Assembly (NCBI GenBank): GCA_963580285.1
Contig: OY757010.1
Span: 213,622,138 to 213,686,137, forward strand
Length of the DNA: 64,000 nt
Direction: 5' to 3'
DNA from: Lucinisca nassula
Taxonomy: Eukaryota; Mollusca; Bivalvia; Lucinida; Lucinidae
How positions within the stretch are numbered: position 1 is the first letter of the stretch; every line of letters begins with the position of its first letter. Below, one piece after another: positions 32,563-42,802 of the stretch. The translations under genes and the position numbers were made by a program. The notes under the pieces were generated by a model. The model was given only the letters and a program-made list of their open reading frames with translations. It searched no databases and was not told where the DNA came from.

Positions 32563-32742
32563 CACACACACTAAAAGACACTGTGTCAAACTGGTTATAG
32601 ATTCATACGATTATAATTTACCTGCAAGCTCTCGGTTGTAATATTTAAAAAAAATATTTTCAAGTCAACTTAACAACAGGAACAATACAGTATTTTGCAT
32701 ATTCTTTCTTACTCCATTTCACAGGTGTTTTTTTTTCTCGCA

Positions 32743-34607
32743 AACATCAATAATGGTTTGACGAGTATGACGAAGAAATACAGGGACTCCTCGAAGAGAA
32801 TCACCAAAATACAGGGCATACCAGAGTGATACGAGCTCAGTATCTAACAAGACGGCCTATTCAGATATACGCAAGACAGTCCAAACAAGACTCAGAGACA
32901 TGCAAGGCACCTGGTTGACCAACAAGGCTGATGAAATTCAGTCATTTGCAGACAGAAAGGATGTGAAAAAGTTATTTGATGCACTTCAGACAGTTTATGG
33001 TCCCCAGAGCTCAGGAACCACTCCTCTTCTCAGTGCAGACGGAACTAGACTTCTGACTGGCAAAGAGACTTTCTTGAAAAGATGGGCTGAGCACTTTGAT
33101 AGTGTTATTAATCGGCCTTCCTCGATCAGTGACGATGCTATCAACAGTCTACCACATGTTACCTGTTGCTTTACAAGTTCCCAACCGTTACTGAAACAGT
33201 GACGGCAATAAACTTTCTGCCATCTAGCAAGGTTCAAGGACCAGATGCAATACCTGCTAAGATCTACAAAGCAGGAGGTACTCCAGTTGCAAAGAAGAGA
33301 TATGTTACATTATGTGGAGAAAAGAAGATGTCCCTCAAAAATTCAAAGATGCGTCAATCAACCTGTTCAAACTGAAAGGGAAACCTCAGATCTGTAACAA
33401 TCATCGTGGCATCCCTTTATTGTCAATTGCTTGGAAAGTCCTTGCAAGAGTTCTACTTAACCGACTGAATGAACACCTTGAACAGTCAGGGCTTCTACCA
33501 GAAAGCCAGTCTGGGTTTAGAAAAAACTGAGGAACAATTTAAATGATCTTCACATCAAGGCAGCATGAAAGGAAATGCCAGGAACAGAACATGAACCTAT
33601 ACATGACCTTTGTTGATCTTACCAAACCATTTGACACAGTCTATCGTGAGGGTCTTTGGAAAATAATGGCGAAGTTTGGATGTGCAACCGAGTTCAGAGC
33701 AATGGTCAGACAACCCCACGATGGTATGCTTGCACGGGTCCAAACTGATTGTGAGTTTTCAGATCAATTCCTGTGAAAATTGGAGTCAAGGCTGTGTGCT
33801 AGCTCCAACAAAGTTCAGCATGATGTTCTCTGCCAAGCTCATCGATGCTTTGCAGGATGGTGACAATGGCAAACCTATCAGGTATCGCTTTGATGGGAAA
33901 CGTTTCAATCTCAGATGGTTGCAAGCCAAATCCAAGGTGCAGAAAGAGGTGCTAGATGAGTTCCTCTTTGTTGATGGCATGGCAAAAGGTGACCCAGGAA
34001 GAGAAGATGCAAAATGGTATAGATCAAGTATCTGACTACTGCCATAGCCATGACCTCAAAATTAGCATCAAAAAGACAGCCAGCACCTGACAAGCCTTAC
34101 AAAGACCCCACCATCACAGCAAAAGGTGGTACACAAGTAAACCTACCTTGGAACACACTGTCAAGAGCCGTGCACATTGATGATGAAGTCAATGTCAGGA
34201 TTGCCAAAGCTAGTGCAGCATTTGGCCGATTGCGTGGTAGTGTCTGGAATCGAAGTGGAATCAGACTTGACAAAACAAAACTGAAAGTCTACAAAGAAAT
34301 GGTGCTGCCAAGACAAGTGTATACATGTGAAACATGGACAGTTTACCAACGGCACGCAAAAGACAGAATCACTTACATATAGACTGTCTTAGAAAACTCT
34401 TAAAGATTAAATGGCAAGACAGGGTTCCAGACCCGGAAGTCCTGAACAGAGCAAGGATGCAAAGTGTACATACTCTTCTGAAAGTAGCACAGTTACGTTA
34501 TCAGAATGCCTGAGGAACGTTTGCCAAAGAAAATTCTCTATGGAGAACTAGAAATGGGCAAATGCTCCCATTGCCACCAGGAGAATCGCTACAAGGACAC
34601 GCTCAAA
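32743..34607 (+). pseudogene. non-LTR retrotransposon reverse transcriptase, frameshifted (main part)
   Basis: Decayed LINE copy without its 5' endonuclease region. Coding similarity starts near 32,750 (WFDEYDEEIQ). It continues through WAEHFDSVINRPSS (33,088-33,127), the RT entry segment with AIPAKIYKAGG, CNNHRGIPLLSIAWKVLARV and SGFRKN, then motif A as FVDLTKPFDTV (33,609-33,641), GCVLAPTKFSMMF (33,791-33,829), a motif C degraded to FLFVDG instead of the catalytic F/YADD (about 33,962), and the thumb/connection region to 34,600. At least four frame changes and an in-frame TGA near 33,530 break it. Known role: target-primed reverse transcription of its own RNA. This copy cannot be active. 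I place it among non-LTR elements with a C-terminal C2H2 finger; the clade is not certain. It is interrupted at 34,607 by a hammerhead element. Confidence 0.9.
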
Positions 34608-34884
34608 TAAAAATCAAAACTGAGTTCCTTTAAGAGCAATGAAAACATTCATAAGAAAGAAGATGGGTCATACTACGTAGTTTCGGCTAATAAAGCCTCA
34701 TCAGTGACCCTGTAATGATCCGGCAAAGAAAGCCAGAGCAAACATACTGCAATTTTGCGAATTTCGAATAGGCAGTCGATTCAAAGACTGATATAAATCA
34801 AAATGGGGTCCAAATAATTAAAAACCTGTCTAGAATATGAGTCTAAACCAATAATATATTTCCGATTTCTCAGAATATTCACGC
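34604..34884. repeat. LTR-like direct repeat 1 of retrozyme
   Basis: Aligned offset to the second repeat is exactly 383 bp, from CAAATAAAAAT to ATTCACGC. Few differences are visible, for example TGCGAATTTCGAAT versus TACGAATTTCGAAG. Confidence 0.92.
34665..34710 (-). ncRNA. hammerhead ribozyme, type I, copy 1
   Basis: Read on the minus strand from 34,710: stem I GGGUCA, core CUGAUGA, stem II GGCU-UUAUU-AGCC, core GAAA, short palindromic stem III CUACGUAG, cleavage dinucleotide UA, then UGACCC closing stem I (6 bp). All invariant core positions are present. The predicted scissile bond lies between complements of 34,671 and 34,670. The very short stem III is typical of retroelement hammerheads, which often act as dimers. 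Confidence 0.88.
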
Positions 34885-34986
34885 TGATCTCAAAGGACCA
34901 AAAGTAAAATATAAACTGCACTATGGTTGATGTACGGGGAAACGTTTTACGGCCGCCACACGGCACAACACCAGCTGCAGTGAAGG

Positions 34987-35266
34987 CAAATAAAAATAAA
35001 AAATGAGTTCCTTTAAGAGCAATGAAAACATTCATAAGAAAGAAGATGGGTCATACTACGTAGTTTCGGCTAAAAAGCCTCATCAGTGACCCTGTAATGA
35101 TCCGGCAAAGAAAGCCAGAGCAAACATACTGCAATTTTACGAATTTCGAAGAGGCAGTCGATTCAAAGACTGATATAAATCAAAATGGGGTCCAAATAAT
35201 TAAAAACCTGTCTAGAATATGAGTCTAAACCAATAATATATTTCCGATTTCTCAGAATATTCACGC
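34987..35266. repeat. LTR-like direct repeat 2 of retrozyme
   Basis: Partner of 34,604-34,884. It is one base shorter, in the loop of ribozyme stem II. Confidence 0.92.
35048..35092 (-). ncRNA. hammerhead ribozyme, type I, copy 2
   Basis: Same structure as copy 1: GGGUCA / UGACCC, CUGAUGA, GGCU-UUUU-AGCC, GAAA, CUACGUAG, UA. The only difference is a one-base shorter, altered loop II, so all paired and catalytic bases are kept. Predicted cleavage between complements of 35,054 and 35,053. Confidence 0.88.
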
Positions 35267-35553
35267 AAAGCCTCCCCAGGGACTTCAACCTCCAACATAG
35301 TCGTAGAAACAAATTGCACAGGACAGAGCAAAGTGGCGAGGTCTCATCGGAAGGGGTGCCAGTGAATACGAGGCAAAACAAACCAGTGAAGCTGAGCAGA
35401 AACGCGCACAGCGCAAAGCCAGAGCTCAGGCATTACCAACAGAGATGTCTTCCTCTAGCCTCTGTTGCTCTATATGCAACAGACATTTCAGAGTTAGTAT
35501 TGGTGTCATCAACCATCTTAGAACACACAAACAGTAACATTTTTCACTTATGA
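35266..35553 (+). pseudogene. LINE C-terminus with C2H2 zinc finger
   Basis: Continuation of the LINE after the retrozyme. In the frame ending at about 35,538 it reads ASEYEAKQTSEAEQKRAQRK and then a CCSICNRHFRVSIGVINHLR finger (Cys-x2-Cys-x12-His-x3-His) followed by a stop. The position and type of finger agree with the end of the reverse-transcriptase protein in this LINE group. A longer open frame in another phase is a shadow. Confidence 0.85.
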
Positions 35554-36225
35554 TTAAGCTTGGTCATCGTCAGTAATGGAAGACGAACTATTATTATTAC
35601 CATTTAGTTCTCTAAATGCTGTCGTCTATTAGTTCTTTTACGTAAGAAAATGACTCTTTTATCAAAAACTGAAGAGCTGATTTTTTTTTATTATTTTTTT
35701 AACAAAACACATGAAACACGATTTCTTGTTCAGTGGATCTCAGAGGTACTTGTTGGTTCTCTTTTAATTGCTGCAGCATGTTAAGCTCTTTTACAAAACC
35801 TTTTCATTTTTGGCAAAAAAATGCAAAAATTAAATTTTATTTTTATTAACTTGTCCTGGGCCAACTTAGGTCCCCATAGACGAGCTATGTTGTTAGTCTT
35901 CTGACCATTTTTGTTGGTCTGGTAAGCCTTATACCAATAACCCGCGACGGTTGCAAGGATACACCAAACGACCCTCAAATATTCTAAATTCTCATCTCTA
36001 CACTCTATGGATCTGTAACAACTAAGACCTATTGGCATTTTATCTACATCCTCGATGTAACCTATTATACCCCTATTATCCACAGGAAGAGCCAATGTTG
36101 CCTATGTGAGACCACGTTTTTATCTCCAAAACTCCAACATGTAGCCCCTATGTATGCTGATAAAAGTTAGAAGATCCTGTAGTCCACTGCAAAACTTGAA
36201 TCGAATATAAGAACTCATCATGAAA
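35554..36225. other. no gene recognised
   Basis: AT-rich, possibly the LINE 3' untranslated region at its start. The open frame 35,781-36,095 on the minus strand resembles nothing known to me. Confidence 0.4.
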
Positions 36226-36467
36226 ACACGCCTATATAATTTTTATCCCCTTGAACCCCACTTTTATATAGTAAAACTGGGATTACAGGAGTACACCCTT
36301 TTTTGCTTATTTCTGCTCTTAAATACAGATTGTAAGTACACGTTAGAGCACTCACAATCTATATTTTAGAGCAGAAATAAGAAAATATCACAATTTTTCA
36401 TCTTATTTTTTTTTATTTTTCGGCAGTAAAATTTACAATGTATTTGTATAGGCGTGTTTTCGTAATG
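36226..36467 (-). mobile_element. A-family MITE with collapsed core
   Basis: Ends CATCATGAAAACACGCC and GGCGTGTTTTCGTAATG. The core is reduced to GTACACGTTAGAGCACTCAC, with the hairpin tip lost. Confidence 0.9.
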
Positions 36468-36617
36468 AATTGAATATAAGAACACAGCTCGGCATCTTGA
36501 AACAATGTTAGACGTCAGCGTTGGTAAGCAATTGATTAATTGCGTAATCAATGACATACTGCGAGTGTGAGAACACTCAGTGTGACCATGGAGACGTTAA
36601 ACACCAGGCGGCCGTTT

Positions 36618-37110
36618 CGCTTAACTTCGAAGCTCTAAGATTTTCGTAAATTCGATCTTACGAAATCGCAACTCAAAATTTGCGTTTCACTAACAGCAAA
36701 TTCTTAATGACGATATAGTGTTGGCATTCGTAACATTAAGAATTTTCGTAAGTGTCATTGGGCGGTTTTGATAGTATAAAATCATTACTTTCAAGCCGGG
36801 TGAATCTTGATATAATAAAAAAACTGACCTGTGTTCATTAATCTTTGGCAACATCGACATTTTCAGAGACTCATTTTTTTGTTTTTGAATAAACACGCAA
36901 TTTTGAGGCTTCAGGATGCGACAGAAGCATAAAAAGAACACTGTTGAAGACATTTGCAACTCACTAAATGGGGTTTTGCCCTGTATCAATCGACATTTAT
37001 GTTTACTTGTGTTTTCCTTCGGCAACAGCTGTGTTGATAATACAGCGCGAGGATGAAAAACATCTTTTTCACGTCAGAACGTTACTACTATTACCGACAT
37101 TATTATTAGA
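36618..37110. repeat. segmental duplication Z, copy 1
   Basis: Homologous to 37,392-38,130. Shared blocks are AGCTCTAAGATTTTCGTAAA, CATCGACATTTTCAG, GGCTTCAGGATGCGACAGA and GTTTTGCCCTGTATCAATCG. It ends near ACTACTATTACCGACATTAT, beside an S element. Confidence 0.85.
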
Positions 37111-37127
37111 CTGCACATTATTTGGGC

Positions 37128-37388
37128 TGCATGCTCCTCCCACGCAGAGCTTAAACCGACCCGCAAACTGGTAAACCGCTTAGAGGATCTAAGTCTGCCC
37201 AGGCAATGCGGTGCGAGTCGGCCCGTCCATGCTTTTAAACCCTATTGGTTTCATTGGGCGGCAGGGCTTGAGATATCATTTCATCTCAATGTCGGGTAAA
37301 AGTCCCAAAAAATTGGAAGCAACGTCTCCAAAATGACCATTACAGTGTTGACAAGGCCGTTATATCTCGAATCAAACAAACAAACAAA
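37128..37388 (+). repeat. S retroposon between Z copies
   Basis: From GGCTGCATGCTCCTCC to CTCGAATCAAACAAACAAAC. Inner blocks as in other S copies. No certain target duplication. Confidence 0.88.
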
Positions 37389-37391
37389 ATC

Positions 37392-38130
37392 ACTAGACTT
37401 CGTAGCTCTAAGATTTTCGTAAATTCGACCTCACAGATTCGTATCTCAAAAATGCGTTTCACTAACGCCAAATTCTTAATGGCGATAGGGTGTAGGCAGT
37501 CGTAGCTTTAAGAATTTTTATAGGTGTCATTGCGGCGGTTTCAGTAGCATACAATAACTATTTTCAAGCCTGGTGAATCTTGATATAAAGAATAACTGAC
37601 CTATTAGCATTAGTCCTTGGCAACATCGACATTTTCAGTGACTCAGTTTTAGTTGTTCTTGAATAAACACGCAATTCTGAGGCTTCAGGATGCGACAGAC
37701 GCATAAAAAGCACGTGTTGAAGACATTTGCAAAGTAGAAGTAAAACAAAGATGTGGAATCGATATACTTAACTTACTCCACCCATCAAAGACACCAAAGG
37801 GAAAGAAACACAAACATGAAGCGACCAGACCATAATGGAAACCTAAACAAAGGAAGGCCATGAGGACAGTAACTTTCCGACAAAATGGCCAAATGGCCAT
37901 CCAAAATAAAAAGACACACGTGATACACACAGTAAGTAACAAACAACAACATAAATAAACCACCACAGAAGGACCGCCTTGGAATGGTCAGCCTTGCAAC
38001 TCATTAAATGGGGTTTTGCCCTGTATCAATCGACATTTATGTTTACTTGTGTTTTCCTTTAGCAACATCTGTGTTGACATTCCAGCGCAAGGAGGAAAAC
38101 TATTTTTTTACGTCTGAACGTTACTACTAT
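37392..38130. repeat. segmental duplication Z, copy 2, interrupted by R
   Basis: Second copy of 36,618-37,110, split between GACATTTGCA and GCAACTCATTAAATGGGG by an R insertion. Confidence 0.85.
37736..37980 (-). mobile_element. R repeat with 6-bp duplication
   Basis: R copy from AGTAGAAGTAAAACAAAG to GGAATGGTCAGCC, flanked by TTGCAA on both sides. The uninterrupted Z copy at 36,958 gives the empty site with a single TTGCAA. Confidence 0.75.
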
Positions 38131-38219
38131 TACTACTATTACCGACATTATTTTGAATTTTTGTGGTTGATATTATATCTACAGAAATAGTCGCAGCTGA
38201 ATGAAAAGCTTATTATAAT

Positions 38220-38495
38220 TCGTTTCACTGACCGTTCCAAGGCGGTTCTTCTGTCGCGGTTTATTTTTGTTATGGTTTGTCTTTGGGTGTTTGTGTCGCT
38301 TACATTATTATGTTTTGGATAGCCAGTTGGTCATTTTGTGGGAAAGTAACTGTCTTTTTGGCTTTCCGCTCTTGATGTTTCCATTAGGGTATTTTGTTTC
38401 ATGTTTGTGTTTCTTTCCCTCTGGTGTCTCTGATGGGGGCTGGGGGTTAATTGTATCGATTCCTGATCATTGCCTCTACTTCTATTTTATTTATT
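38220..38495 (+). repeat. R repeat, right part
   Basis: From TTCGTTTCACTGACCGTTCC to CATTGCCTCTACTTCTATTT. Confidence 0.85.
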
Positions 38496-38606
38496 TGTGA
38501 CATCACGTTGGAAATCTCAAATTAGAGAGAGAGGGTTCACTATGAAGGCCAAAGGTTAAAATATCATAAAATGTGAATCAGAAATATGGTATTTATATCA
38601 AATAAC

Positions 38607-39209
38607 ATCACGAAACATCACCTATATAATTTTGACCCCACTGAACCCCACTCTTAAGCAGTAAAACTGGGGTGAACAAATTACTTGTCTAAATCGCGAC
38701 GGAAGAAAGGGCGAAGATTGTGGCCACCTATATTCGAATTAATCCCCGCCCCACCCCCGTTGGAGTTCGTTTCGCTGTTCTTCTGTCGCGGTTTATTTTT
38801 GTTATGGTTTGTCTATTGGTGTTTGTGTCGCTTATATTATTATATTTTGGATAGCCAATTGGCCATTTTGTGGAAAAGTACCTGTCCTTTGGCTTTCCGC
38901 TATTGATGTTTCCATTAGGGTCTGTTGTTTCATGTTTGTGTTACTTCCCCTTTGGTGTTTCTGGTGGGAGCTGTGGGTTAATTGTATCGATTCCTGATCA
39001 TTGCCTCCACTTCTATTTTACAGGGTTAAACATATTCTTATTTCTGCCCTAAAATACATATTGTGGGTACTCGTTAGTGTACCCGCAAACTATCTTTTGT
39101 GCAGAAAGAAGAAAAAAATCACAATGTTTCATCTTAAAATGTTCGTTTTTTTGTGTTTTTTTTTTTTGGTGGTAAAATTAATTAATTTATTTAGGCGTGT
39201 TTTCGTAAT
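38607..39209 (-). mobile_element. A-family MITE split by R
   Basis: Left end CATCACGAAACATCACC, right end AGGCGTGTTTTCGTAAT. An R copy (38,673-39,021) interrupts the GTAAAACTGGGG...GGGTTAAAC box. The core is reduced to GTACTCGTTAGTGTACCCGC. Confidence 0.85.
38673..39021 (+). mobile_element. R repeat nested in A
   Basis: Begins ACAAATTACTTGTCTAAATC and ends CACTTCTATTTTACA. The A element on both sides defines its limits to within a few bases. Confidence 0.82.
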
Positions 39210-39489
39210 TAGGCAGAATGTGTTGGCATGACGTCTTCATTTCGTACATTCTTCACAGTATGGCCGTGCTAAGGTAATTTGTCATATGAGACAAGTAGCA
39301 TAACCACTATACCCCGTACATCCATCAAAGTGCAGATTATATTTTCTTGTCCTTTCAGTTCATTTAGAATCATTTTGAAAATAAAGCTCTGCTTAAGTCG
39401 GTGCAAGAGAGCGTTGCTGGTGTTGCATATTTCAGTACTGGCCATGAACAGACTCAATAAAACCGAGTCTTTTCTTTTCGTGTATTTGT

Positions 39490-39522
<33 letters not shown>

Positions 39523-39597
39523 GGCCCTGAAAGTATCTAACTATTCAGAACTTATTCTATAATTATTCTGACTTGCAGTTCGTCTTTGCATGTATGT

Positions 39598-39792
39598 ATT
39601 GCTAATACCTTTATTTTATTTTGAATAGATGCTTGGCAATTTTGTGGGAAAGTAACTATCCTTTTGGCTTTTCGCTTGTGACGTTTTCATTCTAGTGAAG
39701 TTATTTTATGTTCATGTTTCTTTCCCCTATGGTGTCTTGGGTGTGAGTGTAGGATAACTGATACCTGATCATTGCATTCGCTTCTATTTTTC
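39598..39792 (+). repeat. R repeat, diverged
   Basis: TTTGTGGGAAAGTAACTATC, GGCTTTTCGCTTGTGACG and CCTGATCATTGCATTCGCTT show a distant R copy. Confidence 0.7.
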
Positions 39793-39903
39793 AAAAGGAC
39801 AATGTGAATCAGTCACACGCTATCAGCTCGCTCTATTTTTTAAGAATTTAAACCATCTTTATTTGTAATCTGACGAAAGCATATTTGAGATGTGTCTGTA
39901 TTT

Positions 39904-40004
39904 GTTTGTTTGTTAATTTGATTTGAGGTTTAACGTCCCCGTCAGCACTGTAAAGGTCATTTTGGAGACGTTGCTTCCAATTTTACCCGACATTGAGATG
40001 AAAG
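39904..40004 (-). repeat. S retroposon, 3' piece
   Basis: GATTTGAGGTTTAACGTCCC through CCGACATTGAGATGAAA: the last ~100 bp of S, with a CAAA-type tail. Confidence 0.85.
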
Positions 40005-40047
40005 TGTCTGTATTTAGTACTCACTGTTGATCCTGGGAAATCACATA

Positions 40048-40392
40048 CAGTAGAACTTCGATGGCTCGAACACCGATGGCTCGTTTACCATTGATGGGTC
40101 GAACCCGTTCTTGAGCCCCTAGCGAATCCTCTACAGAAGAAATAGTGGGGGATAGTTGAGGAGATTTTAGTCCTTTATATTGCAAATGTATGCTGTGTGT
40201 ACTCATTAGAATCGCCTCGATGAGGCGATTCTAATGAGTACACACAACATACATTTTCATTAAAGAACACCGAAAAGATGTCAAAAAGTATCTCGTTAAG
40301 CCTCCTGACAGTAACCTCAGTGGCTCGAACTACCTCTCTCTCGAACAGATTTTCGAGGTCCCAAAGGAGTTCGAGCCATTGAAGTTCGACTG
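40048..40392 (+). mobile_element. P-family MITE (pogo-like), copy 1
   Basis: 345 bp, flanked by TA on both sides. Ends CAGTAGAACTTCGATGGCTC and GAGCCATTGAAGTTCGACTG. Subterminal repeats of GGCTCG and TCGAACC. The central palindrome GTACTCATTAGAATCGCCTC / complement is the A/B core with paired changes. TA flanks and CAGT ends place it with pogo/Tc1-like elements. Confidence 0.92.
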
Positions 40393-40485
40393 TATTATTT
40401 TTAATTATGACGCTGCACTGTAACTGAGGGTAAGGTCACAATTTGTTATACCGCGGACCGTCCAATGGCGATCGTTCATTTACTG

Positions 40486-40568
40486 AGTAAAAGTAAAACA
40501 AAGATCAGGAATTGATACAATTAACTTACTCCACCCTTAAAACACACCAAAGGGAAAGAAATACAAAC
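40486..40568 (-). repeat. R repeat fragment at duplication junction
   Basis: AGTAAAACAAAGATCAGGAA through CCAAAGGGAAAGAAATACAA, lying between the two 2.3-kb copies. Confidence 0.75.
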
Positions 40569-40581
40569 ATTTTTTTTTATT

Positions 40582-40858
40582 TTAATTCGTTTCTCTGACC
40601 GTTCCAAGGCGGTTCTGTCGCGGTTTACTTTTGTTATGGTTTGTCTTTGGGTGTTTATGTCGCTTATATTTTTTTGGTTTGGATAGCCAGTTGGCCATTT
40701 TGTGGGAAAGTAACTGTCATTTTGGCTTTCCGCTCTTGATGTTTCCATTAGGGTTTTTTGTTTCATGTTTGTGTTTCTTTCCCTCTGGTGTCTCTGATTG
40801 GGGCTGCGGGTTAATTGTATCGATTCCTGATCATTGCCTCCACTTCTATTTTATTTAT
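40582..40858 (+). repeat. R repeat, right part
   Basis: Counterpart of 38,220-38,495. Its minus strand has an open frame (40,521-40,766) akin to that of the 6.6-kb copy. Confidence 0.85.
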
Positions 40859-40969
40859 TTGTGACATCACGTTGGAAATCTCAAATAAGAGAGAGAGGGT
40901 TCACTATGAAGGCTAAAGGTTAAACTATCATATAATGTGAATCAGAAACATAGTATTTATATCAAATAA

Positions 40970-41565
40970 CAACACGGAAACTCACCTATATAATTTTGAC
41001 CCATCTGAACCCCACTTTTAAGCAGTAAAACTGGAGTGAACAAATTACTTGTCTAAATCGCGACGGAAGTAAGGGCGAAGATTGTGGCCACTTATATTCG
41101 AATTAAGCCCCGCCCCCCATCCCCGGTGGAGTTCGTTTCGCTGTTCTTCAGTCGCGGCTTATTTTTCTTATGGTTTGTCTTTTGGTGTTTGTGTCGCTTA
41201 TATTATTATATTTTGGATAGCCAATTGGCCATTTTGTGGGAAAGTAACTGTCCTTTGGCTTTCCGCTATTGATGTTTCCATTAGGGTCTGTTGTTTCATG
41301 TTTGTGTTACTTCCCCTTTGGTGTCTCTGGTGGGAGCTGTGGGTTAATTGTATCGATTCCTGATCATTGCCTCAACTTCTATTTCACAGGGTTAAACATA
41401 TTCTTATTTCTGCCCTTAAATACATATTGTGGGTACTCGTTAGTGTACCCGCAAACTATCTTGTTGTGCAGAAAGAAGAAAAAAATCACAATGTTTCATT
41501 TTAAAATTTTCGTGTTTTTCTTTCTGTGGTAAAATTAATTTATTTATTTAGGAGTGTTTTCGTAA
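40970..41565 (-). mobile_element. A-family MITE split by R, duplicate
   Basis: Counterpart of 38,607-39,209. Nested R at about 41,040-41,388. Confidence 0.85.
41040..41388 (+). mobile_element. R repeat nested in A, duplicate
   Basis: Counterpart of 38,673-39,021, ending CTCAACTTCTATTTCACA. Confidence 0.82.
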
Positions 41566-41919
41566 TTAGTTCGAACATTTTTCACGGTATGGCCGTGCTA
41601 AGGTAATTTGTCATATGAGACAAGTAGCATAACCACTATTCCCCGTACATCCATCAAAGTGCAGATTATATTTTCTGGTCCTTTGAGTTCATTTAGAATC
41701 ATTTTGAAAATAGAGTTCTGCTTAAGTCGGTGCTAGACGGCGTGGCCGGTGTTGCATATTTCAGTACTGGTCATGAACAGACTTAACAAAACCGAGTCTG
41801 TTATTTTCGTTTATTTTATTTTTTTTTATTTTTTTTGCCCTCAAAGTATCTAACTATTCGATACTAATTATTCTGACTTGCAGTTCGTCTTTGCATGTAT
41901 GTATTGCTAATACCTTTAT

Positions 41920-42106
41920 TTTAATTTGGATAGCCGCTTGGCAATTTAGTGGGAAAGCAACTTTCCTTTTGGCTTTTCGCTTGTGACGTTTTCATTCTAG
42001 TGAAGTGAAGTGAAGTTATTTTATGTTCACGTTTCTTTCCCTTTGGTGTCTTGAGTGAGAGTGTAGGGTAACTGATACCTGATCATTGCATTCGCTTCTA
42101 TTTTTC
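41920..42106 (+). repeat. R repeat, diverged, duplicate
   Basis: Counterpart of 39,598-39,792, with a small GTGAAGTGAAGT expansion. Confidence 0.7.
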
Positions 42107-42214
42107 AAAAGGACAATGTGAATCAATCACACGCTATCGGCTCGCTCTATTTTTAAGAATTTAACCCATCTTTATTTGTAATCTGAAGGAAGCATATTTG
42201 AGATGTGTCTGTAT

Positions 42215-42316
42215 TTGTTTGTTTGTTTGTTTGATTTGAGGTTTAACGTCCCCGTCAGCACTGTAAAGGTCATTTTGGAGACGTTGCTTCCAATTTTACC
42301 CGACATTGAGATGAAA
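42215..42316 (-). repeat. S retroposon, 3' piece, duplicate
   Basis: Counterpart of 39,904-40,004, with one more GTTT unit in the tail. Confidence 0.85.
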
Positions 42317-42360
42317 GTGTCTGTATTTAGTACTCACTGTTGATCCTGGGAAATCACATA

Positions 42361-42705
42361 CAGTAGAACTTCGATGGCTCGAACACCGATGGCTCGTTTA
42401 CCATTGATGGGTCGAACCCGTTCTTGAGCCCCTAGCGAATCCTCTACAGAAGAAATAGTGGGGGATAATTGAGGAGATTTTAGTCTATTATATTGCAAAT
42501 GTATGCTGTGTGTACTCATTAGAATCGCCTCGATGAGGCGATTCTAATGAGTACACACAACATACATTTTCATTAAAGAACACCGAAAAGATGTCAAAAA
42601 GTATCTCGTTAAGCCTTCTGAAAGAAACCTCAGTGGCTCGAACTACCTCTCTCTCGAACAGATTTTCGAGGTCCCAAAGGAGTTCGAGCCATTGAAGTTC
42701 GACTG
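42361..42705 (+). mobile_element. P-family MITE, copy 2
   Basis: Duplicate of 40,048-40,392, TA-flanked, same length and perfect core. Confidence 0.92.
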
Positions 42706-42802
42706 TATTATTTTTAATTATGACGCTGCACTGTAACTGAGGGTGAGGTCACAATTAGTTTTACCGCGGACCGTCCAATGGCGATCGTTCATTTACTAAG
42801 TC

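Larger units (their letters stand above)
34608..35265 (-). mobile_element. retrozyme-like element with two hammerhead ribozymes
   Basis: A 658-bp insertion in the LINE, flanked by the 4-bp duplication CAAA (34,604-34,607 and 35,266-35,269). Removing it rejoins the LINE frame at ...GACACGCTCAAAGCCTCC. It consists of two direct repeats of about 281 bp (34,604-34,884 and 34,987-35,266), differing at a handful of sites, separated by 102 bp. The unit length is therefore 383 bp. Each repeat carries a type I hammerhead on the minus strand. This layout (LTR-like repeats with hammerheads, 4-bp duplication, no protein) matches retrozymes and the pLTRs of Penelope-like elements. Self-cleavage would release a 383-nt monomer (minus strand, 35,053 to 34,671). 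No long open frame. Confidence 0.85.
38217..40490. repeat. 2.3-kb tandem duplication, copy 1
   Basis: Runs colinear with 40,584-42,800: R, A split by R, a unique block, diverged R, S tail and P MITE in the same order. Many indels and substitutions separate the copies, so it is not very recent. Confidence 0.9.
40584..42800. repeat. 2.3-kb tandem duplication, copy 2
   Basis: Colinear with 38,217-40,490. It ends at the same point (GTCCAATGGCGATCGTTCAT then TTACT). Confidence 0.9.

Noticed and set aside
33676..34035. Separate 119-residue gene
   Set aside because: It is one frame of the frameshifted LINE reverse transcriptase.
34604..35266. Ordinary LTR retrotransposon remnant
   Set aside because: Only 102 bp lies between repeats with no gag/pol, and each repeat has a hammerhead, which fits a retrozyme better.
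34781..35381. Two minus-strand frames with the same C-terminus
   Set aside because: They are the same stretch of the retrozyme direct repeat read twice.
36690..37025. 111-residue minus-strand frame
   Set aside because: Not kept in the second copy of duplication Z, where frames differ.
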